From positions 137,062 to 201,061 of the forward strand of contig CAWJJO010000005.1 in the NCBI GenBank assembly GCA_963843285.1: 64,000 nucleotides of DNA, given 5' to 3'. This DNA is from CAZDDB01 sp963843285. Its GTDB lineage: Bacteria; Acidobacteriota; HRBIN11; JAKEFK01. Of the stretch, positions 25,270-34,422 are shown one piece after another. Below the pieces are notes generated by a model. That model saw nothing but the letters and a program-made list of their open reading frames with translations, had not been told where the DNA came from and made no database searches. Made by a program: the position numbers and the translations under genes. Every line of letters begins with the position of its first letter. Position 1 is the first letter of the stretch.

Positions 25270-26520
25270 TTGACTTCAGGTTTAACAGACCAACTTGCGC
25301 TGCTATATCGAGTATCTCAGACATTCAACTCGTCTCTGGACCTGGGTGAAGTTCTCACGCTGGTCATGGATGAGGTGATTGCGGCCCTTCGCGCCGAGCG
25401 CGCCTTTCTGATGTTGCGTGAAGACGATGGGAGACTAGTGTTTCGGTCGGCACGCGGGATCAACCAGCAAACGATCGAGGCGCCCGAATTTCAAATTTCA
25501 CGCGGCGTTGTCGAACGGGTAGCGCGGGAAGGTGTTCCGATCCTTACCGGGGATGCGCAGAGCGACTCGCAATTGAATCTCCAGAACAGTGTCATGATGT
25601 TGGGTCTGCGATCTATTCTATGCGTGCCGCTGCAGCTAAAGGGAAAAGGTCTCGGCGTAATTTATGTAGACAACAATCTTTATTCCGGAATTTTTACGAA
25701 GTCTCATCTGGAACTCTTGACTGCGATTGCTGCAAGCGCAGCAGTCGCGATTGAAAACGCGCGCCTGTATCAGCTTGCGGTTGAAAAGGGACGAATGGAA
25801 CGCGAGCTGCAACTGGCGCGCGATGTACAGGCGAGCTTGTTGCCTCGATCAACTCCGAACATTTCCGGCTGGCAATTCGCGGCCTGGTGGAAGCCAGCCC
25901 GTGAAGTTGCCGGTGATTATTATGATTTCATTTTTGGTGAAGATGGGCGGATCGGACTCGTCATTGCCGATGTCACCGATAAGGGCATGCCGGCGGCATT
26001 GTTTATGGCGCTCACACGAAGTGTTATACGCGCCAGCTCGGCTCGCCGAACGTCAGCAGCCGAATGCATCAACGACGCAAACCGTTTGATTTGTGCAGAT
26101 TCTTTAAATGGCATGTTTGTGACTTTGTTCTACGGACAACTGGACCCGGCTTCCGGTGAATTGACGTACGTCAACGCAGGACACAACCCGCCGTTCGTCT
26201 TTAGCGTGTCATCCGGAAAAGTGACCACCTTAAGACCGACGGGCGCGGCACTTGGAGTCGAAGAAAGTTTTGTTCTTAAGCAGAAAGTACTGACACTCGA
26301 TCCCGGCGATACAATCTTATTGTTCACCGATGGAGCTAGCGAAGCGATGGACAAAAATGAACAGTTTTTTGGGGAGGAAAATCTGGAGCGGATTCTGTTG
26401 GAGAATCGCGACTCTTCCGCGGAGAAGATTGTTTCCGCTTTCGAAAACGCTCTCCGCATCCACACTGGTGATACCGCTCCGTACGACGACATCACGCTGA
26501 TGGTAGTCAAAAGGCTGTAA
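25270..26520 (+). CDS. GAF-SpoIIE (PP2C-type) serine phosphatase, RsbU-like
   Basis: About 416 residues. The N-terminal GAF domain (about 10-170; RAERAFLML, RSILCVPLQL, LGVIYVDNN) parallels that of the histidine kinase at 9.1 kb. The SpoIIE phosphatase follows (WWKPAREVAGDYYDF, GLVIADVTDKGMPAALFMAL, LLFTDGASEA), with the metal-binding aspartates present. It probably dephosphorylates an anti-sigma antagonist in a partner-switching pathway, though no partner is adjacent. TTG 25270 with upstream GGGG was chosen. An earlier in-frame TTG at 25237 overlaps a TATAAT hexamer that may be the -10 box. Confidence 0.92.
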   Translation: MTSGLTDQLALLYRVSQTFNSSLDLGEVLTLVMDEVIAALRAERAFLMLREDDGRLVFRSARGINQQTIEAPEFQISRGVVERVAREGVPILTGDAQSDSQLNLQNSVMMLGLRSILCVPLQLKGKGLGVIYVDNNLYSGIFTKSHLELLTAIAASAAVAIENARLYQLAVEKGRMERELQLARDVQASLLPRSTPNISGWQFAAWWKPAREVAGDYYDFIFGEDGRIGLVIADVTDKGMPAALFMALTRSVIRASSARRTSAAECINDANRLICADSLNGMFVTLFYGQLDPASGELTYVNAGHNPPFVFSVSSGKVTTLRPTGAALGVEESFVLKQKVLTLDPGDTILLFTDGASEAMDKNEQFFGEENLERILLENRDSSAEKIVSAFENALRIHTGDTAPYDDITLMVVKRL

Positions 26521-26560
26521 AGAACTCTATCTCGGATTGTCGAACGTCCTCAATATCGAG

Positions 26561-28969
26561 TTACTCGTACTTAAGAGCTTGCACCGGATCCACTCGTGCT
26601 GCCCGAATTGCAGGCAGCATGCACGCGAACAGCGCAACTGCCGCAAGAAATAGCGAGACGCAGATGTATGTAATCGGATCGATAGGAGGAGTGGCAAACA
26701 GAAATCCGGAAAGCATGCGACTGATACCTGTCGCAAGGATCAGTCCGGTTCCAATGCCGATCAAAGTAAGGGCCATCCCGTCTCTAAAAATCAACGTGAG
26801 GATATCGCGGGGCAGTGCGCCTAACGCTGTCCGAATTCCGATTTCATGAGTGCGCCGTTCAGTGGAATAGGTGACGACGCCATAAATACCAACCATGGAT
26901 AACAGCAGCGCTACGGATGCAAAAATTCCAAGAAGCACGGTCCGGAACCGCGGTTGAGCCACGGACCGTGAAAGAAGATCCTCCATTGTGAATATTTCTG
27001 CCACAGGCAGATTCCGATCCAGCGCCCAGATCTCTTTTTGCGCGGATGCAATGAGACTTTCAGGATCTCCGATCGTTTCCAAAACCAGAGTCATGGTCTG
27101 CGGCCACGGGTCCTGCGCATACGGAATGTACAACTCCGGAGCTGCGTCCGATCCGGGACCGAAATGTTTGACGGAGGTTACAACACCAACGATCCGTCTG
27201 GAAATGTGAAGCCCGGTATCTGATGTCACCTTCATTCCCACGGGATCACGATCGGGCCAGTATTTCCGCGCCATCTCCTCATTGATCATCGCTACAGGCT
27301 CGCTGGAATCCGTATCCTGATCCGTAATCGCGCGACCCTTGACCAACCGAATTCCAATTGCATTCAGATATCCGGGCGTGATCGAACGATATTCGGCGCA
27401 CGGTTCTTTTCCGGGTTCGGCGGGTCTGTCATCACGCGTAAAGGTGTCGCAGGAATAGCCTCCGCCCAGCGGAAGAATATTGACCACGCCCGCAGCTTGA
27501 ATCCCGGGCTGGGCCTTCAGCCGGTCCAGCATCCGCTGATAAAAGTCCTTCGCCTGATTTTTCTCCGGGTACTGCGCCTTCGGTAACGATATTCGCATCG
27601 TGAGGGTTCGTTGAATGTTGACGCCCGTATCAACCCCCATCAACAATGAAAAACTTTTCAGCAGCAATGCGGCTCCAATCGAAAGAACTACAGCCAGAGC
27701 CACTTCACAAACCACCAGAGCCTTTCGCGCGCGATTTCCAGAAGTGAATTGCGATTTCTCTTTCATCGCATCTACCGGAGCCAGTTTTGACGATTGCCAC
27801 GCCGGCACCAAACCAAAAATCACTCCGGTCACCGTCGAAACTATCAGGGTAAAGCACAAGACATGGAAATTAATTCCCGCTTCCCGCAGGCGCGGCATTC
27901 CACCCGGGTAAAATGAAACAAAGGTATCGACGCCCCACAGAGCGAATAGGACACCCAACGCTCCGCCGGACACAGCAAGGAGAACTGATTCCGTGAGCAA
28001 CTGACGGATAATGCGCTTCCGACCTGCGCCCAGTGCTACCCGGATCGCGATTTCACTTCTTCTTGTTGTCGCTCGCCCCATCATCATATTGGCCACGTTG
28101 GAGCAGGCGATCAACAAAATGAATCCTACTGCGCCAAAAAGAAGGAAGAGCACGGTCCTGCTTCCCCGCACTGTCAATTCTTGCAGTCGAGCGATTCCAA
28201 CGCCGATGTCACGGTTTGTATCCGCATATTCCTGCTGGAGCCGTTTTGCGAGTAGATCCATTTTCCTTTGAGCGTTTTCGATCGAGGCTTCAGATCTGAG
28301 ACGCCCATAAGCCTCGAACCTGCGGATTCCCCGGGTGCGTTGAAACGCGGTGGGAGTCACCGGCATCAACAGATCCACCTGATATTCCCCGTCCAATTCC
28401 ACAGGCAATCGAAAATCACGCGGCAGAACCCCGATCACTGTAAAGAGGCCCTGATCCAGTGAAACCGCTCTGCCGATCACCTTCTGATCCCCTCCAAAAC
28501 GTTCCTGCCAGAGACGGTGGCTCAAGACGACGACAGGGGCGCCTCCTTGCCGGTCTTCGTCAGCACGAAAGCCACGCCCGTGAGCCGGCACAAAACCAAA
28601 CAGATGAAACAGATTCGCTGAAACACGCGCAACGAAAAGTTGTTCCGGATGGGACCCTCCAGAAATCGCGCATCTTCCATAATCGATTACGCAAATTTCT
28701 TCAAACACTCCGCTCTTCTGATAATCCAGGAAATCGGGAAAAGAGATCGTTTTGATCGCCGGATCCTTTCCTTCGTCAGGACTTGTGGAGAACAATTGAA
28801 CAATTTGATTGGAATCACGATACGGCAAAGGCTGGATCAAAACAGCATCCACGATTGTGAACAGCGCGGTATTTGCCCCGATTCCCAATGCGAGAGTCAG
28901 CACAATCACAACGGAAAATGCCGGCTTCTGGATCAGCATGCGGATTGCAAATTTCAGGTCCTGAATCAT
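26561..28969 (-). CDS. FtsX/MacB-type ABC permease (ADOP family)
   Basis: 802 residues. It begins MIQDLKFAIRMLIQKPAFSV, the signature start of the Acidobacteria duplicated orphan permeases. Two MacB-like periplasmic domains alternate with two FtsX domains (SEIAIRVALGAGRKRIIRQLL and THEIGIRTALGALPRDIL). About eight transmembrane helices are present. Such permeases lack an adjacent ATPase and are present in many copies in these genomes. The substrate is unknown; lipids, peptides or lipoproteins are possible. The gene is monocistronic. Confidence 0.95.
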   Translation of the reverse strand: MIQDLKFAIRMLIQKPAFSVVIVLTLALGIGANTALFTIVDAVLIQPLPYRDSNQIVQLFSTSPDEGKDPAIKTISFPDFLDYQKSGVFEEICVIDYGRCAISGGSHPEQLFVARVSANLFHLFGFVPAHGRGFRADEDRQGGAPVVVLSHRLWQERFGGDQKVIGRAVSLDQGLFTVIGVLPRDFRLPVELDGEYQVDLLMPVTPTAFQRTRGIRRFEAYGRLRSEASIENAQRKMDLLAKRLQQEYADTNRDIGVGIARLQELTVRGSRTVLFLLFGAVGFILLIACSNVANMMMGRATTRRSEIAIRVALGAGRKRIIRQLLTESVLLAVSGGALGVLFALWGVDTFVSFYPGGMPRLREAGINFHVLCFTLIVSTVTGVIFGLVPAWQSSKLAPVDAMKEKSQFTSGNRARKALVVCEVALAVVLSIGAALLLKSFSLLMGVDTGVNIQRTLTMRISLPKAQYPEKNQAKDFYQRMLDRLKAQPGIQAAGVVNILPLGGGYSCDTFTRDDRPAEPGKEPCAEYRSITPGYLNAIGIRLVKGRAITDQDTDSSEPVAMINEEMARKYWPDRDPVGMKVTSDTGLHISRRIVGVVTSVKHFGPGSDAAPELYIPYAQDPWPQTMTLVLETIGDPESLIASAQKEIWALDRNLPVAEIFTMEDLLSRSVAQPRFRTVLLGIFASVALLLSMVGIYGVVTYSTERRTHEIGIRTALGALPRDILTLIFRDGMALTLIGIGTGLILATGISRMLSGFLFATPPIDPITYICVSLFLAAVALFACMLPAIRAARVDPVQALKYE

Positions 28970-29108
28970 CGGTACGTATCGCTACGCAATCGACATGCCA
29001 GGGGTCAGTCTCGAGCCAAGGCCGAGGAGTGTCATTTTCTGTTCGGAATTGGGATTCTGACGGGTCAAAAGCGGACAACAGTGTTATACTTAAAGTGGGA
29101 GGTGTCTC

Positions 29109-29582
29109 ATGAAAGCGTTGTTGAAAGTTTCTCTGGTTGCTGCAGCGTTTTTTCTGCTTCCTCTAAGCGCATCGTTCGCGCATGGCTATTACGGTAACTA
29201 TTCTTCCGGGTATTGCCCTTCGTTCAATTTCGGATTCTCGTACGGCTATCCGTCGTACAACTATTACAATCCCTATCCGTATTATTCGTACGGGTACTAT
29301 CCGTATTCGTACGCGCCGTACTATAGCTATTACAACTACTACCGCCCGTACTACCGGAACTACGGGTCATACTACGGCTACGGGAATTACGGCTACCGGA
29401 ATCATGGCTACCGGAATGACTACTATCGCAACAACTATCGTCACGGCTATTACAACGGTTACTACGGCGGCTATCGCGGTGGTCACCATGGCGGATATCG
29501 ATCTCACGGCTATTATCCGCGCGTTCAGAAGCCCTATAATTCGACACCACGTCAGGGTGCGCCGGTAGTCAGACGGCGTTAG
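29109..29582 (+). CDS. Secreted Tyr/Gly-rich low-complexity protein
   Basis: 157 residues. A signal peptide (MKALLKVSLVAAAFFLLPLSASFA) is followed by a mature chain made largely of Tyr, Gly, Asn, Ser, Pro and Arg with motifs such as YGNYGYRNHGYRNDYYRNNY. Codons alternate TAC and TAT, so this is not a simple nucleotide microsatellite. GGGAGG precedes the ATG, and TATACT at 29085-29090 is a likely -10 box. It may be an envelope or matrix-forming protein that adheres or cross-links through tyrosines (inference). No family was recognised. Confidence 0.8.
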   Translation: MKALLKVSLVAAAFFLLPLSASFAHGYYGNYSSGYCPSFNFGFSYGYPSYNYYNPYPYYSYGYYPYSYAPYYSYYNYYRPYYRNYGSYYGYGNYGYRNHGYRNDYYRNNYRHGYYNGYYGGYRGGHHGGYRSHGYYPRVQKPYNSTPRQGAPVVRRR

Positions 29583-29587
29583 CAACT

Positions 29588-29690
29588 CGCAGGCGTTTAG
29601 TGCGCAGGCCTGTGGCCTCCATTATGGGTCGCAGGCCCTGGAGCTCAGGCGTCCCCGCCTGCATTATGGACCGCAGGCCTCCGGCCTGCT
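29588..29690. repeat. Palindromic repeat family D, copy 2 (compound)
   Basis: Four short GC-rich hairpins in tandem fill the gap between convergent genes: GCAGGCGTTTAGTGCGCAGG, GCAGGCCTGTGGCCTCC, CAGGCGTCCCCGCCTGC and GCAGGCCTCCGGCCTGC, with CATTATGG linkers. It is the longest copy of the family and ends 2 bp from the YciI-like stop codon. Confidence 0.75.
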
Positions 29691-29691
29691 T

Positions 29692-30087
29692 CTATTCTCC
29701 CGGTAACACACCCTTCTTCACCATCCAGGGATGAACTTCAACAGCCAGCCGCCCGGCCTTTACCGCAGGATCGCGTTCCGCTAATACTTTTGCTTCATCC
29801 GTAGATTCAACTTTGTAAACGCAGATACCGCGAATCGTGCCGCCATCAGTGAAGGGGCCGGCAATCACCATCTTTCCCGATTGGCCCATACTCGTGATGT
29901 GCGCAAGGTGCTGTTTTTGCAATTCCTCCAGTTCAGGAGTTCTCTCAGGCGTCCAATTCGGACCTTTGACCAACATCACCAGATAATATGTAGTCATCTC
30001 CGGCATGGAATCTTCTTCACTCCATAATTGAAAAATCAAAGCCGGTAGAATCACGCCCAGCAGAATTCCTGGAACTATTTTGTTCAT
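29692..30087 (-). CDS. YCII-domain protein with N-terminal membrane anchor
   Basis: 131 residues. An N-terminal hydrophobic segment (IVPGILLGVILPALIFQLW) anchors or exports the protein. The remainder is a YciI-like alpha/beta ferredoxin domain (YYLVMLVKGPNW; KMVIAGPFTDGGTIRGICVY; AVEVHPWMV). The conserved His and Asp typical of YciI are present. Its biochemical role is unknown. A cleavable or anchored YciI is less common than the cytoplasmic form. Confidence 0.85.
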   Translation of the reverse strand: MNKIVPGILLGVILPALIFQLWSEEDSMPEMTTYYLVMLVKGPNWTPERTPELEELQKQHLAHITSMGQSGKMVIAGPFTDGGTIRGICVYKVESTDEAKVLAERDPAVKAGRLAVEVHPWMVKKGVLPGE

Positions 30088-30160
30088 GCTTTTCCTCCTG
30101 ACATTCCATTAAACATCCGGAGAATTTTCTTTATCCAAAGTGGATACACCAAAAGTTAAT

Positions 30161-30187
30161 AAAGTGGTACTTTTTAACTACCACTTT
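30161..30187. promoter_or_regulatory. Operator-like inverted repeat
   Basis: AAAGTGGTA (30161-30169) and TACCACTTT (30179-30187) form a perfect 9-bp inverted repeat around CTTTTTAAC. It lies between the divergent YciI gene and the GNAT remnant. It could be a regulator site, or a weak hairpin followed by TTCG. The partner is not identifiable. Confidence 0.4.
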
Positions 30188-30208
30188 TCGACGTTCTGAG
30201 GCGGCACT

Positions 30209-30552
30209 ATGAAGAATATTACATACAAAAACGGCAACGCTCTTGATCTGGATGCGTTGCTCGAGCTGTATCGTGATTCGACGTTAGGAGAGCGTCGTCC
30301 GGTGGAGGATCGCGGGCGAATGATCCATCACAGACTTCGTGTACGTAACGTATCTTGCCGATTTGCAGTCAGACGCGCTTACCAGCGCGGCGGAATCGGC
30401 AAGGAACTGATTCGCAGAACGCAGGATGCGGCGCCGAAAGCCATGCTGCTGCTGCTCGCGGCACCTGCTGCTGAAAAATACTATCCGCACATCGGATTCA
30501 CCATTTTCCGCAGGCCTGGTTACTGCGGTCCGGAGAAGAAGTGGTGCAATAA
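30209..30552 (+). pseudogene. Decayed GNAT acetyltransferase
   Basis: The start (NITYKNGNALDLDALLELYRD) and acetyl-CoA loop (AYQRGGIGKELIRR) are clear GNAT sequence, as is YYPHIGF. Three lesions are visible. About 25 to 30 codons are missing before 30335. The stretch 30331-30370 reads TDFVYVTYLADL in another frame. After GFT near 30500 the family-like ending (HFPQAWLLRSGEEVVQ, TAA at 30550) is again in a shifted frame. An ORF of 118 codons survives because the first two shifts compensate. It is unlikely to make an active enzyme. Confidence 0.75.
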
Positions 30553-30621
30553 GCGAAACGGGTGAGAGACTGGAAGAGGCAGACTTCCGGCCCGCCTCTT
30601 CCGCTTCGAGATGAAAGTTTT

Positions 30622-31224
30622 TTATGCCAGGACCTGGATCACTACCCTGCGGTTCTTGCTGCGTCCGGTTTTTGAAGTATTTTCGGCAACCGGTCGCTCT
30701 TCACCGTAGCTGATCGTGGAAATGCGATGTAGTGGAATTCCATTTTCGGAAAGATAGCGCCGGACTGTTTCCGCGCGCTCTAAACCAAGTTTGTAGTTGT
30801 ATTGTGTTGGACCTACGGAATCGGTAAATCCCTGAATCTCGATGAATACATTCTCGTTTTGTGTTTTCAACTGCGTGACGAGATTGTCCAGAATCTCACG
30901 CATTTCAGGGCTGACTTCTGCCTTATTAAAGGGGAATTTTACACTATCGTCTGCCAGCTTGATTTCGTAGAGCAGTTTTCCCTGCGCCAGTTTTTCAGCG
31001 CTTTGAGCTCTCTCCAGCGCCTCTTTCGATTCCGTAGACAAGTCTGTAAGTTGGGAATCGTGCTCCTTCAACCGTGTTTGACTTTCTTCCACTGATGTTC
31101 CCATGGAAGCAAGCTCCTGGTCGATTCGTGTTACTTCTCTCTTTACACTCTTCTTCGTCGCGCACGCGGGCGATAACACTGCGACGGTCAAACAAACAAG
31201 AAGAATCAGAATCCGTTGTGACAT
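30622..31224 (-). CDS. OmpA-family lipoprotein
   Basis: 200 residues. The signal peptide ends in a lipobox (AVLSPAC), so Cys21 is probably lipidated. Residues 30-80 form a coiled coil (SVEESQTRLKEHDSQLTDLS). The C-terminal OmpA domain (about 95-200) binds peptidoglycan and has GFTDSVGPTQYNYKLGLERA and GRSKNRRVVIQV. It resembles Pal/YiaD-type proteins tethering the outer membrane to the wall. It is transcribed in the same direction as the DUF5916 barrel upstream, 219 bp away. Confidence 0.92.
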   Translation of the reverse strand: MSQRILILLVCLTVAVLSPACATKKSVKREVTRIDQELASMGTSVEESQTRLKEHDSQLTDLSTESKEALERAQSAEKLAQGKLLYEIKLADDSVKFPFNKAEVSPEMREILDNLVTQLKTQNENVFIEIQGFTDSVGPTQYNYKLGLERAETVRRYLSENGIPLHRISTISYGEERPVAENTSKTGRSKNRRVVIQVLA

Positions 31225-31443
31225 GACAACCTCCTAAAATTGCGTGGATCGTTCGCCATATATTTATCAATGAACCGTGGGTCCTTCCATAGCAGATTTG
31301 AGTTTCGCTTGTCACGTATTGAAACCCGTCGTTGTAGCAAAACGCGCGACATTGAGAATCATGCAGACTTGAAGCCTGTGATATGCATGCCCCCGGTTAT
31401 CCGAAGTGGGCGCGAGTGTTCTTCATGCGACTGGAAGATCTAT

Positions 31444-33630
31444 TCAACGTTCAAACGCATAGGCGAACTTGAAAAAGAAGTGGGAACCGTTCTGCTGATA
31501 GTTGTTTCCATTCAACAGCAGACTTTCATTGTCATAGCCGGCATAGAATGCAGTTTGCCAGTTCAGTTTGTATCCGAAGAGAATCGAACCGTTCAAGTTG
31601 CCTTCATCTGCATCAATGGGCCTGCTGTACAGTTTCACGTTTCGATGGATTCTTTCATACTGCCCGATCACGCGTAGAAACATCCGTGGACTGAAGTTGT
31701 GCGTAACCTTGAGCTGCGCGACATCCGCCGTAAAGAGACGCGAGCTCTCAATATCCAACACCTGCCGTTCGGCCACTACTTCCGTGTTCAGATGAATGCC
31801 GGGTCTCAGTGTTGCAGTCACACCCAGACTTCTTCCGGTTCCGACTCTCTCATTCACGACGTCCACTTGCTCGCCAAGGTTCCCCTTGAAATCCAGAGAA
31901 GAAAGGAACCGTGTGGGCTGGAATTGCAGAGCGAACGCGACAAAACTGTACTCGTTGAGCTTTGTTGCCGTCCGCACCTGTTCCTGAATGTGGTATTCAA
32001 AGTTCATGGTCGAATTCCATTTCCCGCGCAAAAGAAGAGAAGGAAATGTAGAACGTGACACCGGACGGTCGCCGATTTCAACCGAGGAATCCCAGGTGAA
32101 GCCCGGCTGAATGAAACGCAGCCAGTTTTCAGGATAAAACTGGTAACCTGTGCTCGCTGCTTTTCGTTCGATCCCCACTTGCGGGATGAAGCCGTTGTCC
32201 GCGCGAAAGTCGTGACCAAGCCTCTGATACCAGAGCTGCAGGAACTTCGTCGAAGTGCTGTACTGCCAGTTTAGAGACAATGCCGAATCGTTCGTTGCAT
32301 CCTGATCGGAGGTTTTTGTGTTGCTGGCAAGCCATTGCGCGGTGAATTGATTCGAGGCGTTCGGTCTCCACTGCAGATCGGGACCGATAAGTCTGTTAAA
32401 ACCGGTGTCGCTTTCTCGATCAGTAAGGACAAAGCCCGCGAGTGTGTTTCCCAGCAGATATCGCATTCTCCCGATCGCTGCAATCGAATGTCCTATTTGC
32501 GGTGCAAGATCAGAAAAAACCGGACCGGGAATAATCTGACTGCCACCGCCTTCGTCCTCCGTTAGAAGAAACGTATAGGCGGCGTTTCCAGCCTCACCGG
32601 TTGTGCGCGCCCCCCATGCCGGCGAAGTAATCGTACGGGTGTAAACCGCCTGCAACGGTGTAAGCAGGAGATCCGCGCGTTCCAGAAAGAAGCTTCGCTT
32701 TTCCGGATAAAACAGCGCAAAGCGATTGTTTACAGCGATCTGCGGAACATCTGCTTCGACCTGCGCAAAGTCGGGATTGAGCGTGGCATCCAGAGTCAGA
32801 TTGTTTACTGGGATCCACTTCACATCCAATCCTCCATTCAAGTCATAGGAAGATTCACCGGAGGAAGCGCGAAGCGATTCATTCAGAGCTGTAGCAAACG
32901 GAACAAGCAGGAGATAACGCGACTTCGGCAAATCCGTAATGTCGGTCAGCTTGATGTCATAGCAAAGCCAGCAGTTCGCGCCGCGCGGAATCGGGAGGGA
33001 GGTCATCTGGCGGCGGAACTGGCGGGGATAATTCCGGTAGAAGGTAATTCCCCACTGCTGAACCGGCTTCTGGCCATAGCGCAGCGTGGAGAGTGGAATC
33101 CGGAATTCCGCGGTCCAGCCGTCCTCCACAATTTTCGCATCGGTTTCAAACGAGAAATCGGGCGAAAAATCATCTAATCCCGTTGCTTCACTGAAGATCG
33201 CGTCTGCGGGAATGCCGCGCGGATTCACGCGAAAGATGAAAGAAGATTTTTCATCATCTTTTGTATCAAGATCGAATTGTACAAAATCCTGATCTCTCAA
33301 AACCGAGTCCCGATCGGAAAACGCAGCTCGGATTTCCTCCGGATGCGGATCGAAACAATGTACCGCGGCATACAGATATTGGGAGTCGTATCCCAGGTAA
33401 CCTGTGGTACGAACCACGGGTACGGTATTGTCTCCGGGGGAAATTTCAAAGAACTCTTCGATGCGCAATGCATGCTTCCAGATGGGATCGGATAGATCGC
33501 CATCCACTACAACGGGCCCATCCAGTTTTGGAAGAACGTAATCGCGGTGTGACCCGGAAGCCTGCGACAAACCGCGAAGAAGCAAAAGCAACACTGTTGC
33601 GAAAACTAAGTACCCGCCTGAAGCTTTCAT
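31444..33630 (-). CDS. DUF5916 outer-membrane protein with CBM9-like N-terminal domain
   Basis: 728 residues with a signal peptide. Residues 30-230 match the carbohydrate-binding family 9-like domain (PVVVDGDLSDPIWKHA, WTAEFRIPLSTLRYG). The rest is DUF5916, a beta-barrel rich in alternating strands, with FALFYPEKRSFFLERADLL and a C-terminal FFKFAYAFER. It probably sits in the outer membrane and may bind or import a carbohydrate or other ligand (inference). GGAGG precedes the ATG. The promoter region holds a TTGACAGGTTAT element shared with the gene at 34504. Confidence 0.88.
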   Translation of the reverse strand: MKASGGYLVFATVLLLLLRGLSQASGSHRDYVLPKLDGPVVVDGDLSDPIWKHALRIEEFFEISPGDNTVPVVRTTGYLGYDSQYLYAAVHCFDPHPEEIRAAFSDRDSVLRDQDFVQFDLDTKDDEKSSFIFRVNPRGIPADAIFSEATGLDDFSPDFSFETDAKIVEDGWTAEFRIPLSTLRYGQKPVQQWGITFYRNYPRQFRRQMTSLPIPRGANCWLCYDIKLTDITDLPKSRYLLLVPFATALNESLRASSGESSYDLNGGLDVKWIPVNNLTLDATLNPDFAQVEADVPQIAVNNRFALFYPEKRSFFLERADLLLTPLQAVYTRTITSPAWGARTTGEAGNAAYTFLLTEDEGGGSQIIPGPVFSDLAPQIGHSIAAIGRMRYLLGNTLAGFVLTDRESDTGFNRLIGPDLQWRPNASNQFTAQWLASNTKTSDQDATNDSALSLNWQYSTSTKFLQLWYQRLGHDFRADNGFIPQVGIERKAASTGYQFYPENWLRFIQPGFTWDSSVEIGDRPVSRSTFPSLLLRGKWNSTMNFEYHIQEQVRTATKLNEYSFVAFALQFQPTRFLSSLDFKGNLGEQVDVVNERVGTGRSLGVTATLRPGIHLNTEVVAERQVLDIESSRLFTADVAQLKVTHNFSPRMFLRVIGQYERIHRNVKLYSRPIDADEGNLNGSILFGYKLNWQTAFYAGYDNESLLLNGNNYQQNGSHFFFKFAYAFER

Positions 33631-33660
33631 TGTGTATAACCTCCAAAAATCATTTTATCA

Positions 33661-33694
33661 GTTATACGGTACTTGAAAAATAATAACCTGTCAA
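33661..33694 (-). promoter_or_regulatory. Promoter/operator candidate of the DUF5916 gene
   Basis: On the minus strand TTGACAGGTTAT (33694-33683) is followed by GTATAAC (33667-33661). The same TTGACAGGTTAT and GTATAACC order, with nearly the same spacing, is found upstream of the gene at 34504. GGTTAT and ATAAC(C) are inverted and could bind a dimeric regulator over the promoter. Confidence 0.5.
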
Positions 33695-33705
33695 TACCTT
33701 TTATG

Positions 33706-33717
33706 GGTTATAATACG
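33706..33717 (+). promoter_or_regulatory. -10 box and operator-like site of the CGNR gene
   Basis: GGTTATAATACG contains a perfect TATAAT (33709-33714) and matches GGTTATCCTACG at 34429-34440. The -10 box ends 6 bp before the ATG at 33721, so transcription would begin at or next to the start codon and the mRNA would be leaderless. No good -35 at 17 bp is seen. Confidence 0.5.
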
Positions 33718-33720
33718 ATT

Positions 33721-34392
33721 ATGGAAAAAACAATTCGGAGAGGCGGGCTACAAACACCGGAAGGATATTTGTTTGAGCGAACGGGTGGCGACCTTTCGCT
33801 GGATTTCGTGAACACAGTGGACACCAGGCCCACGGAGCCACGGGAGCTGTTACCCACATTCAAAGAGCTCTTTTCGTGGGCGCGCCAGGCAGGGATCCTT
33901 TCCCGCCCGCAGGAAGCACAGTTGATGAAAATGGCGGGGCGTAATCCGAAGGGAGCGGAAAACGCGCGCAAACTCGCACTCACATTGCGCGAGTGTCTTT
34001 TTCAGATCGGCAAACGCATCGCTGACGGAGAGGATGTTCCCTCCGATCTGATGACGGAGTGGAATGGATTCGTCCACCGTTCGATGAACCACTATGAACT
34101 CCAACACGATAAGGAAGGTCTCTCCTGGCATCTCCGGTTCAATGATCTGGACTTTGATTCCATTCTCTGGCCGGTCGTTCATTCCGCTGTGAAACTCCTC
34201 ACCAGCCCCAACGCGGCACGGATCCGGCGATGCGCCGCGGATTACTGCGACTGGCTCTTCGTAGATTCGAGCAAGCGAGGAAACCGCCGTTGGTGCGACA
34301 TGACCATCTGCGGAAACCGCGCCAAGGCTCAGCGCTTCTATTCCCGGAACAAGGCGCTCCGAAAACCGAAAGCTGCTACGGTCCCATCCTGA
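33721..34392 (+). CDS. CGNR zinc-finger / ABATE-domain putative regulator
   Basis: 223 residues. The N-terminal ABATE-like domain (GGDLSLDFVNTVDTRP, WARQAGILS) precedes a C-terminal CGNR zinc finger, here CAADYCDWLFVDSSKRGNRR then WCDMTICGNRAKAQRFYSRN, with four cysteines placed for zinc. CGNR proteins are thought to be DNA-binding regulators. ATG 33721 has no ribosome site and probably starts a leaderless mRNA. It lies between two envelope genes whose promoters share motifs with its own, so it may control them (inference). Confidence 0.9.
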   Translation: MEKTIRRGGLQTPEGYLFERTGGDLSLDFVNTVDTRPTEPRELLPTFKELFSWARQAGILSRPQEAQLMKMAGRNPKGAENARKLALTLRECLFQIGKRIADGEDVPSDLMTEWNGFVHRSMNHYELQHDKEGLSWHLRFNDLDFDSILWPVVHSAVKLLTSPNAARIRRCAADYCDWLFVDSSKRGNRRWCDMTICGNRAKAQRFYSRNKALRKPKAATVPS

Positions 34393-34422
34393 GCTCCCTC
34401 CCATATAACTGTTGATTGGCTG

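Noticed and set aside
28980..29050. Stem-like GGGGTCAGTCTCGAGCCAAG sequence upstream of the Tyr-rich gene
   Set aside because: Only 4-bp stems are seen and no second copy exists in the window.
29182..29585. Thr/Ile-rich and Ser/Arg-rich ORFs overlapping the Tyr-rich gene
   Set aside because: They are shadows of the TAC/TAT-GGC codon pattern. Only the Tyr-rich frame has a signal peptide and ribosome site.
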